This document shows positions 9,375 to 16,548 of a DNA stretch of 45,103 bases, piece by piece (position 1 is the stretch's first letter; each line of letters starts with the position of its first letter). Origin of the DNA: Frigidibacter sp. SD6-1 (GTDB lineage Bacteria > Pseudomonadota > Alphaproteobacteria > Rhodobacterales > Rhodobacteraceae); NCBI RefSeq assembly GCF_030143255.1, contig NZ_JARJNR010000015.1:1-45103 (forward strand). Direction: 5' to 3'. Under the pieces are notes generated by a model. That model saw nothing but the letters and a program-made list of their open reading frames with translations, ran no database searches and was not told where the DNA came from. The position numbers and the translations under genes were made by a program.

Positions 9375-9422
9375 CCGGATTTCGATGCGAAATCCGGTCC
9401 GAAATCTCTGAAAGATTTCGGA
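9375..9422. repeat. two tandem hairpins between convergent genes
   Basis: Two perfect hairpins stand back to back: ccggatttcg/cgaaatccgg (9375-9384 and 9388-9397, loop atg) and tccgaaatct/agatttcgga (9398-9407 and 9413-9422, loop ctgaa). They lie between the ends of two convergent genes and probably act as a bidirectional terminator. The paired layout with GATTT/AAATC cores is repeated at 40093-40137. Confidence 0.65.
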
Positions 9423-9458
9423 TTGCGGCCGATCCGGTGCTTGCGGATTGCAGCGGTG

Positions 9459-10505
9459 TCAGTGCAGGCGAAATCCCTCGGGGATCGCGTCACGCCCGTC
9501 GAGCATCAGGTCGGCCATCACCCCGGCCACTTTCGGGGCCATGCCGAAGCCGATCTTGAAGCCGCCGTTGGCGACATAATGCCCTTCGCGCCCCGGCCAG
9601 GGGCCGAGAAGGGGCGCGCGGGTCGAGGCGCGCGGCCGGACGCCGGCCCAACGGTCGATCACCGGCGCGTCGGCCAACATCGGGCAAGCGGCGCGCGCCT
9701 TGCCGATCAGCCGGTCGAGCTGATCGTCGGTCGCGCTGTCGTCCTGCCAGTCCCGTTCCGACGTCGATCCCACCGCGACCGTACCGTCGCCATGCGGCAC
9801 GATATGCAGCCCGTCGATGAAGAGCTGAGGCCGTTTCGCTGCCGAACAGGCGAAGAGCGCCGCCTGTCCCTTCACGCCGGTCCCGACCGGGCGGCAGAGA
9901 TCGGCCGAGAGAGCGGCGAGGCCCTGGACGCCAGTTGCCCAGAGGACTTTCCCGACCGGCTCCGGCGGTCGATCCTCAAGCCCCTGCTGTTCGATGACCT
10001 CGCCTCCCGCCTCGCGGATTGCCGCCACAAGCGCCGCCGCCGCATGGCGGGGATGCAGGCGCGCCGAGAGGGTATCGCGGACCCAGAGACCGGTCGGGCT
10101 TTGCCCCCGCCAGGAGTCCGCGCCCCGCTCCACCCGCCACTCAGCTGCGCCACGCCATAGCGTGCTGGCACTCTCCACCCGCCGTTCGGCCTGGGCGACG
10201 GCATCCGCGTCGGCAAGGGGCTGCAGGCGGCCTAGGCGCGCATAGCCCGGGTCGATCCCCGACCGCGCCTTCACCTCGGCCCAGAAGCTTTCGGCCGTCA
10301 GTAGGCTCGCAAGCTGGAACGCCTTCTTCTCGTTCCAGGCCTCCGGCACATGCGGGGCGAGCGCGCCGACAAGCCCACCCGACGATCCCGCGCCGATCCG
10401 GTCACGCTCGATCAGCCGGACCCTTGCGCCCCGGCGCGTGCATTCCCATGCGGTGGCGAGGCCGAAGATGCCGCCCCCCATCACGGTGATGTCCGCCGTT
10501 GCCAA
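9459..10505 (-). CDS. FAD-dependent oxidoreductase, probable MnmC1-type
   Basis: A 348-residue DAO-family flavoprotein. The N-terminal dinucleotide-binding motif is GGGIFG (10-15), with Glu-Arg (LIERD) at the end of the second strand. GSSGGLVGALAPHVPE follows, in the place where MnmC has a GASGN-QGALYP block. The C-terminal part has GVRPRASTRAPLLG and a Gly-rich FAD-closing region (NGGFKIGFGMAP). It diverges from the mnmD-like gene with 45 bases between. In E. coli, MnmC is a fusion of a methyltransferase half and an FAD oxidase half that removes the carboxymethyl group of cmnm5s2U34 in tRNA. Context therefore favours the oxidase half here. The alternative is a general D-amino-acid or glycine oxidase-like enzyme. 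Confidence 0.75.
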   Translation of the reverse strand: MATADITVMGGGIFGLATAWECTRRGARVRLIERDRIGAGSSGGLVGALAPHVPEAWNEKKAFQLASLLTAESFWAEVKARSGIDPGYARLGRLQPLADADAVAQAERRVESASTLWRGAAEWRVERGADSWRGQSPTGLWVRDTLSARLHPRHAAAALVAAIREAGGEVIEQQGLEDRPPEPVGKVLWATGVQGLAALSADLCRPVGTGVKGQAALFACSAAKRPQLFIDGLHIVPHGDGTVAVGSTSERDWQDDSATDDQLDRLIGKARAACPMLADAPVIDRWAGVRPRASTRAPLLGPWPGREGHYVANGGFKIGFGMAPKVAGVMADLMLDGRDAIPEGFRLH

Positions 10506-10550
10506 TCCTGCCGCCCTTCGCCATGGTCGCGGCCGGAAGGTCTAGGGCAG

Positions 10551-11249
10551 ATGGCAGCGGAAAACCAGAGCGAGCGGGTCGGCTGGACTGACGATGGTGT
10601 GCCGGTCTCGGCCCTCTTCGACGATCCCTATTTCTCCAAGGCCGACGGGCTGGCAGAGACGCGGCATGTCTTCCTTGGCGGCAATCACCTGCCGGAGAGA
10701 TTCCGCGACGGCTTCCGCATTGCCGAACTGGGCTTCGGCACCGGGCTCAATCTGCTCGCGACGCTCATCGCCTGGCAGGCTACCGGGGTCGCGGGGCAGC
10801 TTCATTTCACCAGCTTCGAAGCCTTCCCGATGCCCGCGGGCGACATGGCGCGCGCGCTGGGGGCCTTTCCGGAGGCGCGTGCGGTGGCCGGCCCGCTGCT
10901 GGACCACTGGGCGGCACGGCGCCGGCAGTTCGACCTTGGGCCGGTGACGGTCGAAGTGATCGTCGGCGACGCGCGCGAGTCGCTGCCGCAGTGGCGGGCG
11001 AAGGCGGACGCCTGGTTCCTCGACGGCTTTTCGCCCGCCAAGAACCCCGAGCTTTGGGGCGAGGGCCTACTGGCAGAGGTCGCCCGCCACACCGCGCCGG
11101 GCGGCACATTCGCCACCTATACCGCGGCGGGTTTCGTGCGCAGGGCCTTGCAGGCGGCGGGGTTTCAGGTAGAGCGGCGGGCGGGATACGGACGCAAGCG
11201 GCACATGTCGGTGGGCCGGTATCCGGACGGGGGCGAACGGGGCCAATGA
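10551..11249 (+). CDS. mnmD: tRNA 5-methylaminomethyl-2-thiouridine methyltransferase, MnmD-type
   Basis: A 232-residue SAM-dependent methyltransferase of the DUF752/MnmC2 family. The SAM-binding motif ELGFGTGLNLLATL starts at about 59, and the family hallmark WFLDGFSPAKNPELW comes before the last third. The early segment DDPYFSKADGLAETRHVFL matches the family's substrate-entry region (D.YFS...GL.E..YVFL). It carries out the final methylation making mnm5s2U at the tRNA wobble position. Here it stands alone, not fused to the oxidase half, which is encoded divergently next door. Its stop overlaps the start of the DMT transporter gene (aatga at 11245-11249), so the two are translationally coupled. 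The ribosome site (agggcag) is weak. Confidence 0.88.
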   Translation: MAAENQSERVGWTDDGVPVSALFDDPYFSKADGLAETRHVFLGGNHLPERFRDGFRIAELGFGTGLNLLATLIAWQATGVAGQLHFTSFEAFPMPAGDMARALGAFPEARAVAGPLLDHWAARRRQFDLGPVTVEVIVGDARESLPQWRAKADAWFLDGFSPAKNPELWGEGLLAEVARHTAPGGTFATYTAAGFVRRALQAAGFQVERRAGYGRKRHMSVGRYPDGGERGQ

Positions 11250-12130
11250 CCGAACAGAATACCCGCCTCGGCATCCTGCTGATGTCGCTCACCAGCCTGG
11301 TCTTCGCGTTGCAGGACGGGATATCGCGCCATCTAGGCACGGATTATTCGGTCTTCATGGTGGTGACGATCCGCTTCTGGGCCTTCGCGGCCTTCGTGCT
11401 TTTCCTCGCCGCGCGCCAGCCGGGCGGGATCAGGGCGGCGGTCCGGTCGCGCTATCCTTTGTTGCAGATCGCGCGCGGCGTCCTGCTGGCGCTGGAAATC
11501 TGCGTGGTCGTCGCGGCCTTCGTGCGGCTCGGACTGGTCGAGACCCATGCGATCTTCACCTGCTACCCGTTGCTTGTCGCCGCCCTCTCCGGCCCGCTTC
11601 TGGGCGAAAAGGTCGGTTGGCGGCGCTGGACGGCGATCGGCATGGGCTTTCTCGGCATCATCATCATTCTCGAACCGGGCGGGCGGGTGATCTCGCCCTA
11701 TGCGCTGATCCCGCTGCTCGGCGCCTTCATGTTCGCGCTCTATGGGCTTCTGACCCGCTATGTCGCGCGGGGCGATGCGCCGTCGGTCACCTTCTTCTGG
11801 GCCGGGATCGCCGGGGCGGTGACGATCACGCCCTTCGGCCTCATGCACTGGTCGCCGATGACGCCGGGCGATTGGGTCTGGATGGCGACGCTGTGCTGTT
11901 CCTCGATCCTTGGGCATTTCCTGATGATCCGGGCGCTTGCGGTCGCCGAGGCGTCCGCCGTGCAGCCCTTCGCCTATCTGCAACTTGCCTTCATTGCCAT
12001 TCTCGGTGTCACCTTTTTCGGCGAAACGCTGCGCCCGAACCTGGTCGTTGGCGCGGCCATTGTCGTTGGCGCGGGGCTCTTCACGCTGTGGCGTGAGCGG
12101 ATCAGGGCGCGGCAGGAAAGGTCAGCCTGA
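11246..12130 (+). CDS. EamA/DMT-family transporter
   Basis: A 294-residue integral membrane protein with about ten hydrophobic helices in two EamA repeats. The first ends with the conserved PLLVAALSGPLLGEKVGWRR block and the second with the matching LQLAFIAILGVTFFGETLRP block. Such transporters move small metabolites or amino acids across the inner membrane; substrate unknown. The ATG overlaps the mnmD stop codon. Its last 29 bases overlap the 3' end of the convergent ChaC-like gene, an unusually tight tail-to-tail arrangement. Confidence 0.92.
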   Translation: MTEQNTRLGILLMSLTSLVFALQDGISRHLGTDYSVFMVVTIRFWAFAAFVLFLAARQPGGIRAAVRSRYPLLQIARGVLLALEICVVVAAFVRLGLVETHAIFTCYPLLVAALSGPLLGEKVGWRRWTAIGMGFLGIIIILEPGGRVISPYALIPLLGAFMFALYGLLTRYVARGDAPSVTFFWAGIAGAVTITPFGLMHWSPMTPGDWVWMATLCCSSILGHFLMIRALAVAEASAVQPFAYLQLAFIAILGVTFFGETLRPNLVVGAAIVVGAGLFTLWRERIRARQERSA

Positions 12131-12785
12131 GCGCCAACCGCTCGGCAATCAGCGCCTGCATGCGCCAGAGCATCGGGTCGTGGATGCCCGCCTCTTCCAG
12201 ATGTTCGATCGTGTTCAGCACATATTCCGCCATCGTGCCGCGCATGCCGACGCAGCAAGAGAGCCGGTCGGCGATCTCGTCGTCTGACAGACCGCTGACA
12301 TAGCCCGCATAGTCGCGCGGGCAGGCGAAGGCCCAGGCCGCGACCGGCCCGTTGGCGGTATGGGCGGTCACCGGATGCGGTGGCGGCGGCGGTTCGGACT
12401 GCACGAGGTCGAGAAGCTCCGCCTCGCCCACATCGTCCTTCAGCCGGATCACCATCCCCTTGCACGACCCGCCCCGGTCAAGCGACAGCATCAGGCCGGG
12501 GGCGTCGGGGTTGCCGCGATAGCGGGTGTCCGGGCCCAGGCAGAAGGCGCGGTGCCAGCCATGGACGCGGGCGGGCTCCATCCCGGCGAAATAGGGGCGG
12601 GGCTTCCAGATGAGCGATCCGATGGCGAAGAACCGTGTCGCGCCGGTCCGGCGGTGGGCCTCGAAAAGTTTCCGGGCGATCGTGGGGTAATGATCCTCCG
12701 GCACCTGCCCGCGCGCGATCGGGCCGGGGTCGGGCACGCTTTCGGGCAGCCGCCCGATCAGGTCGCGTGTAAGGCGCTGGGTCAT
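12102..12785 (-). CDS. ChaC-like gamma-glutamylcyclotransferase
   Basis: A 227-residue protein of the ChaC family, which cleaves glutathione to 5-oxoproline and Cys-Gly. The N-terminal FFAIGSLIWKPRPYF corresponds to the Y-GSLIW substrate loop. RAFCLGPDTRYRGNPDAPGL matches the R-F---S--RG-P--PG-V region. Glu132 in LVQSEPPPPP is placed where the family has its catalytic Glu (usually RE-M). The C-terminal block, with AEYVLNTIEHLEEAGI followed by HDPMLWRMQALIAERL, is typical. Ser in place of Arg before the Glu and the Pro run are local deviations. Its 3' end overlaps the DMT transporter gene. Confidence 0.88.
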   Translation of the reverse strand: MTQRLTRDLIGRLPESVPDPGPIARGQVPEDHYPTIARKLFEAHRRTGATRFFAIGSLIWKPRPYFAGMEPARVHGWHRAFCLGPDTRYRGNPDAPGLMLSLDRGGSCKGMVIRLKDDVGEAELLDLVQSEPPPPPHPVTAHTANGPVAAWAFACPRDYAGYVSGLSDDEIADRLSCCVGMRGTMAEYVLNTIEHLEEAGIHDPMLWRMQALIAERLALRLTFPAAP

Positions 12786-12986
12786 CGGTTCATCCTTCCG
12801 CCGCCCCTTATCGGACGGGGGGCGGGGCCGGGCAATGGGGTAAACTGTGCGGCTGGGTGGGTATGCCTGTGCCCGACGATTCAGCCAGAGCGGAGGCAGC
12901 TTGACCCGTCGGTGTCGAGGTGCCCCTCGGGCCGGTGGTTGGCGATGGCGGTGCGGGCGGCCAGCGCGATCAGGCGCCGCATGGGC

Positions 12987-13832
12987 TCAGACCCGGAGCG
13001 TGAAGGAGATGGAGGTCGGCCGGTCATAGCCCGGATGCGCGGACCGGCCGGTCTCGGTGAAGCCCATCGCCCCGAAGGCGCGATGATTTTCCTGCAGTTC
13101 GACCCGTGTCTGCAGCCGCAGTTCCGGCAGGGCGAGCGCTTTCGCCCGCGTCGCCGCATGCCGGACGAGTTGCCGCGCCAGTCCTTGACCTCGATAGTCC
13201 TGCGCGACCGCCAGCTTGCCGAGATAGAGGTGATCGGCCTTCGGCGTCAGGATAATGGAAGCGACCGGTTGACCGAGGTCCTCCAGCACCCAGATCTCTT
13301 CGGTCGCCGCGCGCAGGGCCATCGCGTCCGCCGTCAGACGGTGGACCGAGGAGGGCGGGTCGATCCGCACGTCCATATAGGCGAATGCCGACCGGATCAG
13401 CGCCAGAACCGGCCCGAAATCCTCGTCCGGCCGCATCCGGCGCGGCGTCCGCATCCGCTTCAGCCCGTCGTCGAGCTTCACCCAGGGCAGATGTTCGTTC
13501 CAGTTCACATGCAGACTGGGTTCGAAGACCGACGGATCGTCCAGGCTTGCGGCATAGAAATGGATCTCATGCGCCCAGGCCTCGCCTTCGAAGGCCATCG
13601 GCGTGCCGCAGGTCGCGCAGAAATGCCGCCGGACGCCGGGCGAGGAGGCGTAGACCTGCGGCACGGTCCCCGTCCAGCGCCACTTGCCGTGGTTCACGCC
13701 GAAATAGCTGGTGAAGGGCGCGGAGCAGTTGCGTCGGCAGCTTTCGCAGTGGCAATGAGCCTGCCAGTTCGGCGGCCCCTCGAACCGGTAGCTGACCGCT
13801 CCGCACAGACAATGACCCGCGCCGCCGTCCAT
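12987..13832 (-). CDS. GFA (zinc-binding) – GNAT acetyltransferase fusion
   Basis: A 281-residue two-domain protein. Residues 1 to about 125 form a GFA/CENP-V-type domain with zinc-ligand cysteines C8, C10 (CLCGAVSY), C27, C29, C32 (HCHCESCRR) and C72, C75 (CATCG). Such domains occur in glutathione-dependent formaldehyde-activating-like proteins, though most have no proven activity. Residues from about 138 form a GNAT N-acetyltransferase with the acetyl-CoA loop YRGQGLARQL (213-222) and the C-terminal NHRAFGAMGFTETG block. The reading frame is unbroken, with no stop or restart between domains, so this is a true fusion as sequenced. Neighbours are unrelated. Substrate unknown. Confidence 0.85.
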   Translation of the reverse strand: MDGGAGHCLCGAVSYRFEGPPNWQAHCHCESCRRNCSAPFTSYFGVNHGKWRWTGTVPQVYASSPGVRRHFCATCGTPMAFEGEAWAHEIHFYAASLDDPSVFEPSLHVNWNEHLPWVKLDDGLKRMRTPRRMRPDEDFGPVLALIRSAFAYMDVRIDPPSSVHRLTADAMALRAATEEIWVLEDLGQPVASIILTPKADHLYLGKLAVAQDYRGQGLARQLVRHAATRAKALALPELRLQTRVELQENHRAFGAMGFTETGRSAHPGYDRPTSISFTLRV

Positions 13833-13891
13833 CGCCGCCTCCCCGATCTGACTGCGAGATTTGGCGACGGCCGGGCGGCGCGGTCAAGGGC

Positions 13892-15214
13892 TCAGACGAT
13901 GTCGATGTAGTTCTGCAAGCCCGAGGTGGAGGTCAGCCCGGCGAGCAGCAGTTCGTCCTGACCGAAGTCGAACAGAACGCCGCCCGCAACCACATGTGCG
14001 AAGGTCGACACGACCTGCGACGCAGTCATGGCCACATTCCCCCAGAGCGCATCGTCGAATTGCAGCCGGTCGCCCTGTGCAGCCGAGAAATCCATGACCG
14101 TGTCGTGATAGTCGCGCGCATTGAAGATGAAGCGATCCGCATCCGCGCCGCCGACCAATCGATCAGTGCCCCACCCGCCGCCGAGCGTGTCATTGCCACG
14201 ATCGCCGCTAAGATAGTCATCACCCATATTGCCGCGCAGTTTGTCCGCGCCGTAGCCGCCCGTCAGGATGTCATTTCCCAGTTTGCCATCGAGATAGTCG
14301 TTCGATTGCCCGCCGTGCAGACGGTTATCGCCGCGGTTGCCGATCAGTACATTGGCAGCGCTGTTGCCGGTGGCATTCAGATCATCGATACCCAAAAGCT
14401 CGACCTTCTGGATCCCCGCCCCCAGGGTGATGTTGCCCGAGGTGCGGAACAGGTCGCCATTCACTACGTCGAGCTTCACGTTGCCATGGTCCATATCCAC
14501 CTTTGCCGAGAAGCTGGTTCCGCCGACTGTACCGCTGACGCCGACGCCCTTCGCGCCGGTCAAGCCGATCGCATAGCCCCCGGCGTTTGCGGTCGTCGTA
14601 GTTGATCCGCTCGCGCTGAAGCGCACGCCAGCCTGGCCCTCGCCGATCGAATAGAACTGGTCCTTCTCGGCATCGTTATAGGCGACGCCGGTCAGGAAGG
14701 TCTTGCTGCCGGAGGTGCCGAAATTCTCGGTGGCCATCATCGCGTTGTAGGTGGTGCCGCGAGAGGTGAACTGGCCCGTCTCCACGCCGAGGCCGAGCTC
14801 GCGGTAACCGTCGCCGAGCGTGTTGGTGCGGTGCCCGGCGCTGCGAAAGAGGCCCTCGTAGATCGAATCGATCGTTGCTTGGGTGTTCAGCGTTCCGGTC
14901 GTGCCGCGCCAGGCGATGTTCTCGCCAAGGCGCGCCCAGCTGTAACCTTCGGACGTTGCCCGGGCGCCGGGCGACGATCCGCCCGATCCGGTATGCGAAA
15001 ATATGTCCGTCGCCAGCATCCATTGCGAATGTTTGGTTGCCGCGGCTTCCAGCAGCGCATTCGGGGCAAGGACCTGCTTGGCCGCGCTGCTGATCGTTCC
15101 CGCACTCAGCCCGCTGTTCAGCGATATGCCGAAGCGCGCCGCCTCGGCATCGGGAGCAAGCCGCCCGCGGTTGATCAGTTCCAGAAGATATTGCTCGGTT
15201 GCCGATAGGGTCAT
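13892..15214 (-). CDS. secreted CAP-domain protein with RTX repeats
   Basis: A 440-residue protein without a cleavable signal peptide. Residues 1 to about 165 form a CAP (SCP/PR-1) domain with LELINRGR at the start, KHSQWMLATDIFSHTGS with His62 and His74, GENIAW with Glu99, and AGHRTN with His128, the usual CAP-cavity residues. A linker follows, then RTX calcium-binding nonapeptides (GG-G-D-L type) from about 283 to 362, and a C-terminal beta region ending in IDIV. RTX repeats plus an uncleaved C-terminal signal point to type I secretion. No ABC transporter or membrane-fusion gene lies in the window, so the exporter must be elsewhere. It is transcribed alone. Confidence 0.9.
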   Translation of the reverse strand: MTLSATEQYLLELINRGRLAPDAEAARFGISLNSGLSAGTISSAAKQVLAPNALLEAAATKHSQWMLATDIFSHTGSGGSSPGARATSEGYSWARLGENIAWRGTTGTLNTQATIDSIYEGLFRSAGHRTNTLGDGYRELGLGVETGQFTSRGTTYNAMMATENFGTSGSKTFLTGVAYNDAEKDQFYSIGEGQAGVRFSASGSTTTTANAGGYAIGLTGAKGVGVSGTVGGTSFSAKVDMDHGNVKLDVVNGDLFRTSGNITLGAGIQKVELLGIDDLNATGNSAANVLIGNRGDNRLHGGQSNDYLDGKLGNDILTGGYGADKLRGNMGDDYLSGDRGNDTLGGGWGTDRLVGGADADRFIFNARDYHDTVMDFSAAQGDRLQFDDALWGNVAMTASQVVSTFAHVVAGGVLFDFGQDELLLAGLTSTSGLQNYIDIV

Positions 15215-15501
15215 GTCTGTCTCCTCGGGTCATGCAGGTGGGGCCGGAGTTGCGGCCGAATTATGGCTTTCCGGTCGATTTGGCGGGCCCGCACAGCCCG
15301 GCGATTGGCGATAGTTCTGGGAGACTGCGTCGGGATGACAGGCCGCGTCGAGCCCACAATCGGCAGGTCGGTGGCGCGAGGGCGAAACGTCGCCGGAACG
15401 CGCCCTGCGCCCGGCGGAGTGCCGCCAGCGCGTACCCGTCACCGGCTTGACCGGCGGGCTTTCGCCCGCGCAAGCTGCGCGAAACGGCGGAGATCTGCAG
15501 G

Positions 15502-15969
15502 ATGGCAGAGACGGAGGTGCGGCCGATGCAGGCGGCCGATCTGAGCGCGGTATTGGCAATGATCCGGTCGCTGGCAGCGCATCACGGCGATAGGGCTGAA
15601 GCGACCGAAGGGATGCTCATCCGTGATTCGCTGGGCGACTCGCCCTGGTGCCGGATATTGGTCGCCGGCGCACCCGGCGGTCCGGTTGGCTATGCGGCCT
15701 TCCTGCCCTTGCATCTTCTGCAATATGCGCGCCGCGGGCTCGACATGCATCACTTATATGTCGAGCCGGCCTGGCGCGGGCAGGGCGTTGGCGCTCGGCT
15801 GATCGACGCCGGGGTCGGGCTCGCCCGTTCGCTTGGCTGCTCCTACCTCTCGGTCGGGACCGCGCCGGGCAATGATGCGGCGGCGGCCTTCTATCTGAAG
15901 CGCGGATTCGAGGCGCGGCCGGTCGCGGGCGGGCGTTTTGGCCTCAGCCTCGACGCGCCCGACGGCTGA
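15502..15969 (+). CDS. GNAT-family N-acetyltransferase
   Basis: A 155-residue single-domain GNAT acetyltransferase. The acetyl-CoA loop WRGQGVGARLID follows MHHLYVEPA, the usual strand before it, and NDAAAAFYLKRGFEARP is the C-terminal motif. It resembles the small diamine or ribosomal-protein-type GNATs, but the substrate cannot be assigned. The gene ends 4 bases before the convergent Lrp-type regulator gene. The 287 bases upstream hold no gene that I can support. Confidence 0.88.
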   Translation: MAETEVRPMQAADLSAVLAMIRSLAAHHGDRAEATEGMLIRDSLGDSPWCRILVAGAPGGPVGYAAFLPLHLLQYARRGLDMHHLYVEPAWRGQGVGARLIDAGVGLARSLGCSYLSVGTAPGNDAAAAFYLKRGFEARPVAGGRFGLSLDAPDG

Positions 15970-15973
15970 TCCG

Positions 15974-16435
15974 TCACACCGGCAGGTCGCGCCCGTTCAC
16001 GATTGCCTCCATCGTGATGCAGGAGGTGACCGTATCCAGTTCCACCTTTTCGATCAGCCGCTGATAGACCCGGTCGAAATCGTTCATGTCACGCGCCACG
16101 ACCTTCAGCATGTAGTCATAGTCCCCCGCGATCCGGAAAAAGTCGATCACGTTCGCGATGGCAGAGACCTCGCGACGGAAGAGATCCAGCCACTCTTTCC
16201 CGTGATGTTTCGTGCGGATCATCATGAAGACCGTCAGCCCGAGCCCGAGCGCTTGCGGGTCGAGCCTCAGCGTCTCGCCCGTGATCAGTCCACTGTCCTT
16301 CAGCGCCTTCAATCGCCGCCAGCAGGCATTCTGCGACAGGCCGACCCTTTCGGCCAGATCGCGTTGCGACAGGCTGGCGTCCTTTTGCAAGACCCTGAGG
16401 ATCGCCCGATCAATCTGATCTATTTTTTCCGGCAT
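15974..16435 (-). CDS. Lrp/AsnC-family transcriptional regulator
   Basis: A 153-residue regulator. The N-terminal winged helix-turn-helix (about 5-60) includes IDRAILRVLQKDASLSQRDL and VGLSQNACWRRLKAL. The C-terminal RAM ligand-binding domain follows, with FRIAGDYDYMLKVVARDM. Proteins of this family form octamers and sense amino acids. It is divergent from the class V aminotransferase gene across a 113-base AT-rich gap, so it probably regulates itself and that enzyme in response to an amino acid. Confidence 0.93.
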   Translation of the reverse strand: MPEKIDQIDRAILRVLQKDASLSQRDLAERVGLSQNACWRRLKALKDSGLITGETLRLDPQALGLGLTVFMMIRTKHHGKEWLDLFRREVSAIANVIDFFRIAGDYDYMLKVVARDMNDFDRVYQRLIEKVELDTVTSCITMEAIVNGRDLPV

Positions 16436-16548
16436 GTTCGATCATTTGACCCGATAATGAAGAAAACCATGCAAATAATGATAATGAAATCGCGACTAAC
16501 TTCAATCATCATTGCCTTGATCCATTCCAGCGTCCGCCAGAGGCCCCG
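16436..16548. promoter_or_regulatory. AT-rich divergent promoter region, likely Lrp-family operator
   Basis: This gap between the divergent Lrp-type gene and the aminotransferase gene is much richer in A and T than its surroundings. It carries three copies of ataatga-like sequence (near 16454, 16475 and 16481) and an atcatcat motif near 16507, a repeated layout fitting an Lrp-family oligomer. The binding is inferred; no precise operator consensus was recognised. Confidence 0.45.

Noticed and set aside
12360-13910. A 516-residue plus-strand open frame across the ChaC and GFA-GNAT genes
   Set aside because: Covers two well-supported minus-strand genes and has no family features.
15215-15501. 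Gap of 287 bases before the GNAT gene
   Set aside because: Searched on both strands for RNA genes and small frames; only weak GC-rich hairpins and no convincing coding frame.
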